Source: Aselliscus stoliczkanus (Eukaryota; Chordata; Mammalia; Chiroptera; Hipposideridae). From it: a stretch of 64,000 bases of DNA. The stretch covers positions 19,815,501 to 19,879,500 of the forward strand of contig CM066740.1 in NCBI GenBank assembly GCA_033961575.1, read 5' to 3'. The position numbers and the translations under genes are program-made. The notes beneath the pieces are model-generated. The model searched no databases. It was not told the origin of the DNA and was given only the letters and a program-made list of their open reading frames with translations. Below are positions 37,430 through 48,311 of this stretch, piece after piece (position 1 is the first letter of the stretch; each line of letters starts with the position of its first letter).

Positions 37430-37648
37430 TTTTATTTTCATTCACTGAGTACATCTTAGGTACCAGGCACTATGCTAAGCATTTTCTATTTATCTTTTAA
37501 TCTTCAAAGTCAATTATGACTCCAATGCTATTATTATTAATATTTTGCAAAAGAGAAAACTGAGTCACAAGAGATAAGATGATATGCCCAAGATCACACT
37601 GGAGTTTGATTTAAACCTAGGCAATCTGACTCAAGAGCTCATTGTCTT
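37430..37648 (-). mobile_element. MIR SINE relic, left part of a split copy
   Basis: 'caggcactatgctaagcatt', 'aaaagagaaaactgagtcac', 'gcccaagatcacactggag' and 'gcaatctgactcaagagctc' are reversed MIR phrases. The copy stops at the duplicated word AGAGCTCATTGTCTT and resumes after the 803-bp insertion, at 38467. Confidence 0.88.
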
Positions 37649-38451
37649 TTTTTTTCTGTTTCAATTTTAAGACAATTTGTAAAGTAAAAAAATGAAAAAC
37701 ACAGCATCAAAAAAAGTTAAAGGAGAAAAAAAAATAAGCCACAGACTGGGAGAAACTATTTTCAAATTGTATATTCAGTGGAACTTGTATCAGAATATGT
37801 AAAAATCAGTTCTATGCAAGGAGAATGGCAACTGTCCCTCCTCTCCTTGCCATGAAGCTAACCACTCCACTCAGCCTCTCCCAGTGTGTATCTGACTCTC
37901 CCATGTCGCTATCCCTCCACGGGAGCCCTGGGGCTGCAAGAGGAAGGTCACAAGGAAGTCTGGATGGCTACTGTTTTTGAACACCTTTTTGTTGGTGGAC
38001 ATCACTGATGTCCTGCATTTTACTTGGCAACCACAACCTTCGCCTGGGAAGGCACTTAGCAAGGCTGGCAGTTGGGAGGAAGAGTTGGGCTTTGAGTGGG
38101 GGAAAGCAAGAACAAGCTGGAACCCAAAGGTACGTCTGATGTAGGCTATTTCTTGTGCTGGAGACACGGACCAGAAAGGTAAAGTTGCAGAAAAGGAGTT
38201 TATTAGAAGTGAAAATACATTTAAAAGAAGCAGAAGCATCCCGAGCAATAGAGAATGGCTCAAGGGCCATTATTAGAAAAGAGAGTACACTCCAAAGAGT
38301 TTGGAGCGGGCCGAGAAAAGGAAGCTCAAAAGGCCCAATGGGGCGAGGGCCAGGGCCAAGGCCAGGGAGTCAGCATTAGGAGAAAAAGTACACTCCGAAG
38401 AGTTTGGAGTGGGCCACAAGCAGAGGCAAGGCTCTAAATGCTCCGAAGGCG
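37649..38451 (-). mobile_element. 803-bp chimeric retroposon flanked by a 15-bp target duplication
   Basis: AGAGCTCATTGTCTT occurs at 37634-37648 and again at 38452-38466, inside what was one MIR. The left edge is T-rich, so the insert has its A-tail on the minus strand, the hallmark of L1-mediated retroposition. Reading leftward it consists of an LTR-like segment (38150-38451), an unidentified middle of about 330 bp, and an inverted L1 fragment (about 37716-37815, with 'agccacagactgggagaaac'). I do not know the parent transcript. The 130-codon minus-strand frame at 37871-38263 lies in the middle part and is unrecognised. Confidence 0.7.
38150..38451 (-). mobile_element. LTR-like segment (ERV-type) within the chimeric retroposon
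   Basis: On the minus strand the segment has two similar blocks (38388-38415 and 38285-38312; GGCCCACTCC.. and GGCCCGCTCC.. with AGTGTAC) 103 bp apart. They are followed by AATAAA at 38199-38204 and then a T/C-rich stretch ending near 'tggtccgtgtctccagcac', the order expected across R and U5 of a gammaretrovirus-like LTR. No viral genes adjoin it. The family is not assigned. Confidence 0.5.
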
Positions 38452-38466
38452 AGAGCTCATTGTCTT

Positions 38467-38500
38467 CATCATGACCATGGGCTAGCTGACCTAGTCACAT
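38467..38500 (-). mobile_element. MIR relic, right part of the split copy
   Basis: 'catcatgaccatgggcta' continues the MIR head region interrupted at 37648. Confidence 0.5.
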
Positions 38501-39584
38501 ACTGTACAGTTAGTACTTGAAGCCATTATAGCCGTTCAGGCTTCTCTTACAGATAGGAAGCATAATTAGGACACTGAAGATTCTTTCTAGTTTTGTCTTT
38601 AATGGTAAAGATTTAAAAGCAGAAAAGTTATAACTCGATTATTGAGAAATTTAATTTATTAAATTGATGTGTTTTTGACAAATACATTTTGAAAAGAAAA
38701 ATCAAAAGTTTTTTTTCTTAACACAAATGTAATGTAATAATAACATGTTCAGAAAAGCTTATTGTCATGATGAAATAACACGTTTTTGCCAAGGTAATTA
38801 TTATAATAATAGGTTATTTCACATTTTTTCCTTCTCCACCCAAGTCATTTTTTTTTTTTAACGAGCAGACATTTATTTGCTTAGTATTTGAATTATTTGC
38901 TTAGTATTTGAAGCAGATGGGAATGTAATTGCCTTACTGTTTTGGGTGTTTTTGTGGGGGGGGGGGTCAGGGGGCACAGCAAGGCAAGTTCTATTTAGAA
39001 AGAGTTGAACCTCAACAGGGTAACATCCGATAGACAACTTTTGTCAGCATGTTGAGCCATGTAAATCGTAAATTATTTGATATAGCTTGACATTCCAGTG
39101 GTAAAATTCTAGGCATATTGACTGATATTTTATATACCCACCGTAAGTAATTAATGGAGTCTAGTAAATAGAGTTGATTTTATTGGTGGAGAAGTACAGA
39201 GCAGACAGAGCCCATTATACAAGAACTGGTGGTTCAGTATTTACTAAATGCTTCATAAGAGTTAGCTAAACCTGAAGGTTTGCTCCCATCCCTCGTAACT
39301 GCAGAAGAATGAGCTAAGAGTCTGGCACAGTTCCTTTTCATGCCAGAACATGGCAGGCTAAGTGCAGGGGAGCATGGAGGCCAAAGGTTCTCAGTGGCGG
39401 AAGGGGAAGAGGGGTACTGACAGAATCAGGGGTCCAGATTGGCCAGTTTTGCTCCTCAGATTCCACCAACTCCTCTCCCCATTTCCAGGTGAAGGGCCCA
39501 GTATCTCTGGTTTTCATGGTTAGTTAGTGACACATTAGAATCACCTAGGTGCTTTGAAAAACGACTGGCATCCAGTGTTTTTTT
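38501..39584. other. No gene seen; contains a perfect 20-bp tandem pair
   Basis: The 20-mer TTATTTGCTTAGTATTTGAA is repeated head to tail at 38873-38892 and 38893-38912. A G run (9 bases) lies near 38957. Nothing else is recognised. Confidence 0.6.
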
Positions 39585-39702
39585 GTTTTTGTTTTTTTTG
39601 TTTTTTTTTGAGGGCAGTGTCCCTGGCTCTCATATGTGGGACCGAACCGGGGCCGCTGGCTTCCCAAGCCAGCGCTTAACCACTGCGCCACTAGGCCGGC
39701 CC
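39585..39702 (-). mobile_element. Short tRNA-derived SINE with perfect target duplication
   Basis: A long T-rich tail precedes GAGGGCAGTGTCCCTGGCTC, the reversed body, and the head, ending GGCCGGCCC near 39702. TCCAGTGTTTTTTT flanks it exactly at 39571-39584 and 39703-39716. The intact duplication indicates a recent insertion. Confidence 0.95.
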
Positions 39703-40011
39703 TCCAGTGTTTTTTTGAATCAGAATCTCTAGGGTTGGAGATTGAGCTGGTACTTAAGTAGAATTGGTATTTGAAAAATACCAAAACATTTTGGTAAAAA
39801 CAAAAAGTTTGGAAAAAATTAAAATTTGACAAATTATTCTAACTTTTAGCTAGGGTTGAGCTCCACAGTTTACTTGTTTAGGTTGAAAATCTTCATGGAT
39901 AATCCTGATAGTCTAACTCCCCCATACACAGCTCCTGGTTGAGCACTCTAAAATATATGGTGGTGAAGAAAATAGGGGTAAGAAAGGACTGCTGGACCAG
40001 GTATAGGTCCA

Positions 40012-40236
40012 AGTTTCTCAACCTCTGCCCTGCTTAGGCTTCATGATTCTCTGTTGTTGGGAGAAGGGGCTGTGCTGTGCGTTGTAGGGTATTTACCAGC
40101 ATCCTTAGCTCCTACCTACTCAGTGCCAATTGTGTTTCAGTTGTGACAATCATGAAATGTCTCCAGATATTGCCAAATATACCCTGGGGAGTGGGGGAGG
40201 GTGACAAAATCACTCCTGGTTGAGAACCACAGATCT
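40012..40236 (-). mobile_element. MER5A (hAT-Charlie non-autonomous DNA transposon)
   Basis: It ends 'cactcctggttgagaaccac', the reverse of the MER5A start 'gtggttctcaaccagg'. Inside are 'ttgtgacaatcatgaaatgt', 'ctccagatattgccaaat' and 'gggctgtgctgtgcgttgta', and it begins 'caagtttctcaacctctgcc'. Both terminal regions are present, so it is nearly complete. Confidence 0.9.
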
Positions 40237-40384
40237 GGGCAATAAACTAAAGTAAGGTAACATGAGGGTCCAGTGTGGCTGGCTGGATCGAATTAGAAAT
40301 CCTTATATGCAAACTGAAATGCATGAAGGTTTATCTGAGGCTTTACGTTTCATTCAAAATAACCCACAAATGAATATGGAATTT

Positions 40385-41090
40385 GTTCTAGTTATCCATT
40401 GCTATGTAAAGAAACACTTCAAACTTAGTGGCGTAGAACAGTGACATTAATTTTATTCAGAAATCTGAAATTTGGCCATAATTAGGTGATAAAGCTTGTT
40501 TTTTGCTTTCCTGGGGTTGCCCAAATGCTGGGGGCTAGAATTATCTGAAAGCTCACTTACATGTCTGGTGGTTGATGGCTGGCTGTCGATGGGGGCTTTG
40601 GTGGGAGCTATCGCTGAAAGACCTACGCATGGCCTTTCCTTGTGGCCAATTAACTTTCTCACAGCCTGGTGGCTGGATTCAAGGGGCAAGTAGCCCTAGA
40701 AAACCAGGTGGAACTGGTATTGTATTTTATTCATTGGTCTTGGAGGTCACATAACATCACTTGTACTGTAGTCAAGAGTCTGCCCAGATTCAAGGAGAGG
40801 GACCATAAACCCCATCCTTTGGTGGAGAGATGTCAGTGTCTCTTGAAGAAAGAGGGTATAAAGTGGTACAGTCATCTTTGGACGATAAAATCTGTCACAA
40901 AGTTGAAACAGCAGATCATTTCGGATTGCGCACCTGGAGTCTATAACAGAGCTATCCAGATTGTTCTAAGGACCACCTACATCAGTGAGCTGGGGAATAC
41001 TTGTTTCAAAGGCCAATTTCTGGACTTCTCTCTTAAAGATTCTTACTTGGCAGCTCAGCTTTGGGCATCTGGTATCTGGTTTTTCAAGAA
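40385..41090 (+). repeat. Old interspersed repeat, family uncertain
   Basis: It opens 'ttctagttatccattgctat' and 'aacttagtggcgtagaaca', the form 'tagttatctattgctg..aacttagtggcttaaaac' seen at the start of several old mammalian repeats. Further in are 'gaaagctcacttacatgtc', 'ttggaggtcacataacatca' and 'agattcaaggagagggacca'. The frames of 60-144 codons across it are not genes. Confidence 0.6.
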
Positions 41091-42589
41091 GCCCTCAAGA
41101 TAATTCTTACATGCGTTGAGACTTTCTTTGTTTGTACAGATGCTTTAATCATTTACACATTTCCATTACATATTTGCACATTTTCTTCCATGAAACAAGG
41201 TGGTGATACAGAGAGAGCTTTGGGGGAACTTAGCTATTTGGAAGAGCTGCTGAAAACATGCCTTTGGGTTAGTAATATGCACATGTTAACTTGTCAAAAG
41301 GCCCTTTGAAAGTAATGTTACTGATTGGGGTTTTGAAGACTTTTGATTTGTTTTAGTTTCCATGCATGTCAAAATGAAAAAAGGAAAGAGATAACATTAT
41401 AGTACAAGTCAAGAAACTAAGGATATTTTTCGATGTAGTTTTATGGTTAAGTTTTATATACTTTTATGTTACATTTGAAAACTATACTTTAGGCATCAAT
41501 TGTACAATCAGCAGTTATAATGCTGCAGTTGAAGTTGTGTCATAAGGACAGACCTTTTGTAGAAACATAAAATGATAATGTATATGGTAATGTGAATTCC
41601 ATTTTCAAGGAACATCTTGAAAAATGTAGGAAATAAAATGCTAGTATAGGACATCTCCCTGACTTGAATTTTGTTGACCAAGCAACATCAATGATATAAA
41701 ATATTCTTGAGAAAACAGCATGTAAAAAACAAAACCAAACAAACAGCAAAACTTCTGTGTCATCAAAATAAAATGCAAAAGCTGATACTTTACTTGGAGT
41801 CTACATACTATTAACTTGCAAGAATATCTGATAACGGGGCTCCCAATTTACAGCAAAGGAAAAACATAATGGTAGCATGGGTCAGAAGTGGATGCCTACA
41901 GCCTGACACAATGAGGGTTAGGAGAAACTGAAACATCAACAAAAATCTATTTCAAAGCGGAGTAGCTTTCAGTTTTTCAAAGTAGGGAAAACCCTTTTTT
42001 TCCTCACTATTTTTAGGGGTACCACAATATTACAGAAGTATAGCAACTGTTTTTCATCATGGTGAGCCTGAGTTTTTGAAAAGTTTAATTTATTTTAAAT
42101 ATATTCTGTTTAAGAGATTAGGGAAATATTTAACAGTTATAGAAATAATCCTTCTAAGTGGTTAAAATTAAACAAGCTTTGGTGCTTTTAACAGGCAAAT
42201 TACCGTTATCCATAATGTTTTTGTAGATTGTTTCATATACAGATGATGTTAGATAACAAGTGTTTCATTATTGATGTACAAATAGGTCATTCTATTAAGA
42301 TATTTTCTTAAAATTATTGTTTACTAAATTGAAAGCTTAGGTGTGATATAAAATCTAATATAGATATTTAAATACGGAAAACTATATATCAGCATTTCCA
42401 AGCTATATTCATATCAACAAATGCTAACAAGCTGGGAAGAAAGGGCAGAACCAAGGGGTCATCTGAGCTGTCACCAAGGCCTATTGGGTCTATCTCCAAA
42501 ATTCATCTCAAATGTGTTCACATCTCTTTCCCTCTACTGCCACCATCCTTGTCCATGTCACCATCAGCTCTCCCATCTGCATTTCTATA
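41091..42589. other. No gene seen
   Basis: AT-rich unique sequence. Confidence 0.5.
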
Positions 42590-43135
42590 CTACACTTCTG
42601 TCTCCATCTCCTCTTGGTTGCCTGCAATCCCATCTCAATCCCATCAGTTCAAGTTACTAATCTGCTATGGCGCTTTACATTTCAGTTAAAACAAAACCCA
42701 GAGTGCTTACCCTGGCTTTCAAGGCTCTGCACACTTGTGTTCCTTCTTACTTCTCCAATCCCATCTCACGAAACTCCCCTTTGCTCACTGCTCTGGGTCC
42801 ATTGGCCCTTCCTTAGTATTTTGGCTTTTGCACCACAGGTAATTCCCTCTGCCTCTTTGTATTCTTGGCAAAGCTGGGTCCTTATTCTTCAGATCTGTTT
42901 GAATATTTTCTCCTCCAAGAGGTCTTTCTTGATTACCCTGCTTAATGTAAGTCTGTTTGTCCTCCACATTATTCTCTGTCACAAAGTGTTAGATTTCTTT
43001 GTAGTTTGTACTATATGTTTTATTTATTTATTTCCTGTTTCTCATGAAGGCAAAGACCAATTTCTTTTGTTGAACATTAACAATGGTGAATGCCTGGCAC
43101 ATAGTAGGTGCCTAATAAATATTTTTAAATTTAAT
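42590..43135 (+). mobile_element. L2 LINE 3'-end relic
   Basis: Strong order match to the L2 3' end: 'cctggctttcaaggctctgc', 'cccctttgctcactgctctg', 'aattccctctgcctctttgt', 'caagaggtctttcttgatta', 'atgaaggcaaagaccaattt', then 'gcctggcacatagtaggtgc' and 'ctaataaatattt'. The 211-codon frame at 42512-43147 is produced by this relic and contains no known domain. Confidence 0.92.
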
Positions 43136-45363
43136 GAGTATAAATGAATAGTAGCCTATAAACAAATCAAGGGCTAAATAAATGGAACCTATAAAGGAAA
43201 GTCTTCATGCTAGTAAAACGTGCCTACATGCTTAAGAATAATTTGGGTGATTCATATCTATAGAATTTTGGAATGGAAAATTCATAGAGTTTCATATCTA
43301 ACTTTGTACCATGATATCATAAATTGCATTGATTTCATTCTCCAAACATGACTGTCAGAATCCAAGTAGGGGGTTGGAGATATTTGGCTTGATTTAATCA
43401 AGGGTTTCTTCAGAGGAGAATAAAAGGAGTGCAGATAGGATATGGAGCAGGGAGTAATTAATTCTGGTTTCCCATTTACCCTAAAGCATAATCAAGAGAT
43501 TACACTGGTTATTAATGTTCTCTATGAAATGTGAAGCGTTTAGCATTTACGATGCATTCATCAATGCATCAATAAATATGAGTTTGTATTTATCTTGGAA
43601 AGTTGTAAATGAGAAACATTTCTCTTGTTCAGGCTTCTAGATTTACTCCTTGACATCTAATTAACAATAATTCTAATACAGATTATGACAAAAGAGAAGT
43701 CAGTTTCTTACATCGGTAACTGGCGCATGAATCCTGAAGCCAGAGACCATGACTTAAATATTTTTCTATTTCTACGAAGGGCCTTGGAGTGGGGTTAAAC
43801 GCATAATAAGGACACGCTATTTCTTGAATGAATAAAAATGTTTCACACCACTTAGAGGACCTACTTTAAATTGTTTTTATATACAGAATAGGTTGAGAAG
43901 TGGCTATAATTATATAGGCTGCTAATGTAAATATACAAAAGTGAAAAACATACCAAAATAAGTCTCTTTACCCTATACTTATGTAGAAACATGTGATTAT
44001 TCAGGCAACAATTTTATTATAAAAGGAATGTACAGTAGGTATTACGTAAAACAAGAAAGAAACCTTTAGGTGGCGGCCAAGAGCTGTGATTATGAATTCC
44101 TTAGCCTGCTTTTATGAGAATTTATGATCTTGTTTGACAGTGGTCATGTTAAATGGGCTATTTAAGCCACAAAGTTTCAGTACAAAGCAAATACAAGAAA
44201 CAGAATTAGGCCCAGAAAGAAATGAATTTGAATGTTAATAGCATTAAACAACCAATCAAGTCTTAATGTTGATTAAATAACAGGTATTCTGATTATGAAT
44301 ATTAATTAGGAAACCAGAGCTGGAAAGATAATTGTTTGGTATTGAGTCATGGGATTAATTATGCTTGGCAGTCAAGTAATGTTTTAATCTTGACAGAAAC
44401 TACAATATCCTTAAACAAAATGGTAGCATTTTAAGAACTCCCAGAGTGTAATAAAGATGTCAAAATTGTCCAGCTGCTCATTGTGCAATTGGAAACTCCA
44501 CTCAAAGTTGACAGAAGGCCCCAGGAAAAAAAAGGTCAATGATCTAACTCATTCTTGCAACATCTGCCAGAAGCTATCGCTTCTTGGAGCACTAATGTAC
44601 TTTTCTTCTCTTCTTTCATTGTTCTCTCAAATGAAAGTTTATGATCAAATCCGTCATATACTTCTTTCAATTCTAGAAAAAGAGGGAATGATGGAATTTT
44701 TTTGAAGTGAAGTGTCATGTTTAAAACTAGTGCACTAGTTTTTCCTCCCTGCTTGTTCTTGTCATTAATATACATCAGTCTACTAGAAGAATAACAATTT
44801 TAAATATCACTATTAGATAATTATAATATTATATAATAATATTAGATATTTATAATAATTTTCATTTAAAAGTTTTTTCCATTAATGATTAATTCTGTTA
44901 GCATTTAGATTCATGATGTACCCTTTTGACAACATTTTTGGCAACAAAGACTAAATTTGGATATTTGCTTCCAATTAAGCAGGACTTCTGTGAAGAAGTT
45001 TCTCTAGTTCAATTCTTGTCTACTTAAATAGCACATGTTTAACCTCAACTGTATGCACATTCAGGATCACGGAGAAGAGTAAACAAATAAAAGATAAACT
45101 CAGTACTGTTGGAGTTAACACACTTCCTATATGCAACAAGAGAACATAAACAAATTAAAAGACTATAGCAAAACCACACATTATTGTTGAGTGATAAGAA
45201 AGAAGACAAGGAAAGTGTGGGTTGATTATATTGTTAAGAAAAGTTCCATAGAGAAAATAAATATACTGGTGGTTTCCCAATATATTATTGGGAAAATAAA
45301 CATCCTAATTCCTAAGAAATTCTACTTCAATTACTCAGTGTTAACATTCCAAAATTATACTGT
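43136..45363. other. No gene seen; AT-rich
   Basis: Includes a very AT-rich patch (about 44790-44870). No repeat family or coding sequence is recognised. Confidence 0.5.
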
Positions 45364-45409
45364 GGTAATATAGATGACACAGTAGCATTGGTAATATAGA
45401 TGACACAGT
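45364..45409. repeat. 26-bp tandem duplication beside the long SINE
   Basis: GGTAATATAGATGACACAGT is present at 45364-45383 and again at 45390-45409. The second copy overlaps the left target duplication of the neighbouring SINE. Confidence 0.92.
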
Positions 45410-45418
45410 TCCTTTTCT

Positions 45419-45866
45419 TTTTTTTTTTTTTTTAAAGATTTTATTGGGGAATTGGTGGAGGGGAACAGCGTTGGGGAATCGGGGAAGGGGAACAGACAAG
45501 TTGCTGTCTTTTTGTTCTTCAGTTTAGTTGCGGAGGATGTTGCTTCACTGTTGGTATCGTCATTGCGCTCTTCCCGGATGAGGCAGATCGGTTGCTGGCC
45601 TCTGGATGTCGCTCACCGCGGCTATTGGCAGCTCACGCTTGGCTGCCAGCCGCTCACACTGGCTGTGGGTCACTCACTGCAGCCTATGGCAGCCCACTGC
45701 AGCAGGAGCTGCAGCCCACACCATCACCGGGGCTCGCACAGCCCAGCTCCAGGTGGAGCTGTTGTTAGCTGTAGAGGGCATTGTCACTGGCCCTCATGTG
45801 GGATCCGAACCGGGGCCACTGGCATCCCAAAACCAGCGCTTAACCAATGCGCCACTCGGCCGGCCC
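45419..45866 (-). mobile_element. Long tRNA-derived SINE (448 bp), complete
   Basis: The 15-bp word CACAGTTCCTTTTCT lies on both sides (45404-45418 and 45867-45881), giving exact ends. Read on the minus strand it opens with the GGCCGGCC head shared with the 105-bp SINEs, with a B box and the CCAGTG..CCCTC motif. It then carries a body of about 330 bp absent from the short copies (CTACAGCTAACAACAGCTCC onward). It ends CCCCAATAAAATCTTTAAAA with an A-tail. The frames of 98 and 143 codons over it are by-products. Confidence 0.93.
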
Positions 45867-45881
45867 CACAGTTCCTTTTCT

Positions 45882-46209
45882 AAGTATTCTCTATTATGCT
45901 AGTTAGTCAATGGCACTGGTGCTGTCCTGTGTCAAGACCATTTAGTATGCTGCTGGATTACATAGCAAGCTGCACAAGGGGAATTAGCCAGAAATCACTT
46001 CATTTTCTAGCAGTTTGCAATATAAAATTGTCTACAAGTCTAGTTAGGCTAAAAGTCTAGAAACTTGTACCTATGGGATTTATGTGGTAGGAATGTAATA
46101 TTTTTTATGTCACCATGAATGTCTTCAAAATGATATTCCTGAAGCTAGAAATCAGGAGAGCTGACTCTCACCCTGACTCTGATGATGTATATGGTGATAA
46201 AATTGTGGT
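45882..46209. other. No gene seen between SINE and Tigger1
   Basis: Short AT-rich spacer with no recognised content. Confidence 0.5.
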
Positions 46210-48311
46210 CAGGATATTGGAGATATTGTGGTTTCAGTTCCAGACCACTGCAATAAAACCAATATCACAATAGAGCAAGTCACATAATTCTTTTTGTTTT
46301 CCTAGTGCATATAAAAATTATGTTTACAGTATACTGTAGCCTGTTAAGTGTGCAAAACATTAAGTCTAAAGTGTACATACCTTAATTAAAAAATGCTTTG
46401 TTGATTAACATCATCTGAGCCTTCACAAATTATAGTATTTTTGATATTGGAGGGTCTTGCCTCAATTTTGATGTCTGGTGACTGATCAGGGTGGTTGGTG
46501 GCAGAAAATAAGACAGCAATGAAATTTTCCACATCGATTGACTCTCCCTTTCATGAACAATTTCTCTGTAGCATGCGATGCTCTTTGATAGCCTTTACCC
46601 ACAGTAGAACTTCTTTCAAAATTGGAGTCAATCCTCTCAAATTCTGCTGCTGCTTTATCAACTAGGTGTATGTAACATTCTACATCCTTTGTTGTCATTT
46701 CAGCAATCTTCACAGCATCCACAACCAGGAGTAGATTCCATCTCAAGGAACCACTTTCTTTGTTCATCCATAAGAAGCAACTCCTCACCTTTTAAATTTT
46801 TATCATGAGATTGCAGCAAATCAGTCTCATTTTCACACTCCACTTTGAATTCTAGTTCTCTTACTATTTCTTCCACATTCGCAGTTAGTTCTTCCACTGA
46901 AATCTTGAACCCCTCAAAAGTCATCCATGATGACTGGTTGGAATCAATTTCTTCCAAACTCCTGTGAATATTGATATTTTGACCTCTTTCCAAGAATCAT
47001 GAATGTTCTTAATGGCATCTAAAATGGTGAACCTTTTCCAAAACGTTTTCAATTTACTTTGCCTATCAGAGGAGTCACTACTTATGGCAGCTATAGCCTT
47101 ATGAAATGTATTTCCTAAATAATAAGACTTGAAAGTTGAAATTACTCTTTGATCCATGAGCTGCAGAATGTTAGCAGGAATGAAAATAACATTAATCTCA
47201 TTGCCCATCTTCATCAGAGCTCTTGGATGACAGGGCTGTCTATGAGCTGTAATGTTTTGAAAGGAATATTTTTTTTTCCCTGAGCTGTGGGTTTAAAATA
47301 TTCAGTAAACCTGTTGTAAACTGATGTGCTATCATCCAGTCTTTTTTGTTCCATTTATAGAGCACAGAAAGAATAGATTTAGCATAATTTAAGGGCCCCA
47401 GGATTTTTGGAATGGTAAATGAGAATTGGCTTCAACTTAAAAGTCACTAGCTGTATTAGCCCCTAAGAAGAGAGTCAACTTGTCCTTTGAAGCATTGAAG
47501 CCAGACATTGACTTCTCCTCTTTAGCTATGAAAATCCTAGATGGCATCTTCTTCCAATATAAGACTGTTTTGTTTACATTGAAAATCTGTTGTTTATTGT
47601 AGCCACCTTCGTTAATTATCTTAGCTAGATCTTCTGGATAACTTGCTGTAGCTTCTACATCATCAGCACCTACTGCTTTACCTTGTACTTTTATGTTATG
47701 GCGATCGCTTCTTTCCTTAAACCTCATCAGCTAACCTCTGATAGCTTCAAACTTTTCTTTTGCAGCTTCCTCACCTCTCTCTGTCCTCATAGAATTAAAG
47801 AGAAGTTAGGGCCTTGCTCTGGACTCGTCTTTGGCTTACAGGAATGTTGTGCTTGATTTGATCTTGTATATAGACCACTAAACCATTAATTGGCCTAATT
47901 TCAGTATGGTTGTGCCTCAGGGAATAGGGAAACATGAGGAGAAGGAGAGAGATGGGGAATGGCCGGTCAGTGGAGCAGTCAGAACACATGCAACATTTAT
48001 GGGTTAAGTTTATTGTCTTATATGGTGTGGTCCATGGAGCCCCAGAACAATTACAATAGTAGCAGCAAAGGACACTGATCAAAGATCACCATAACAAATA
48101 TAATAATAGATGAAAAGTCTGAAATGTTGTGAGAATTACCAAAATGTGACACAGACACATGAAATGAGCGAATGCTGTTGGAAACATGGCGCCCATAATA
48201 AACTTGCTCCACACAAGTTTGCCATGAACTTTCAGTTTATAAAAAAAAACACAAAACAATATCTGTGAAACACTAGAAAGCAAAGTGCAATAAAACGAGG
48301 TACATGTCTAT
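46210..48311 (-). pseudogene. Decayed Tigger1 DNA transposon with broken transposase
   Basis: Both ends are Tigger1 termini: 'ttccagaccactgcaataaa' at the left and 'tgcaataaaacgaggtac' near 48290 at the right. The minus strand encodes pieces of a pogo-type (DDE) transposase in several frames: 47437-47727 ([16 protein letters not shown]), 46921-47214 ([17 protein letters not shown]), 46700-46993 ([19 protein letters not shown]) and 46486-46788 (VDKAAAEFERIDSNFERSS). In the first piece the position of the first catalytic Asp reads Asn. The N-terminal CENP-B-like DNA-binding part is missing: sequence jumps from the middle of the gene to the 5' non-coding region near 47880. It is clearly inactive. 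The intact element is about 2.4 kb; this copy is about 2.1 kb. Confidence 0.93.

Noticed and set aside
37871..38263. 130-codon minus-strand frame as a gene
   Set aside because: It lies in the middle of a retroposed segment and runs into an LTR-like part. No domain is recognised, and an equally open frame overlaps it at 37968-38270.
42512..43147. A 211-codon open frame on the + strand
   Set aside because: It lies across an L2 3' end whose consensus phrases are visible. The frame contains no known domain and arises from pyrimidine-rich repeat sequence.
45452..45902. Frames of 98 and 143 codons as a novel protein
   Set aside because: They translate the long SINE at 45419-45866; the second copy at 49741 gives similar overlapping frames.
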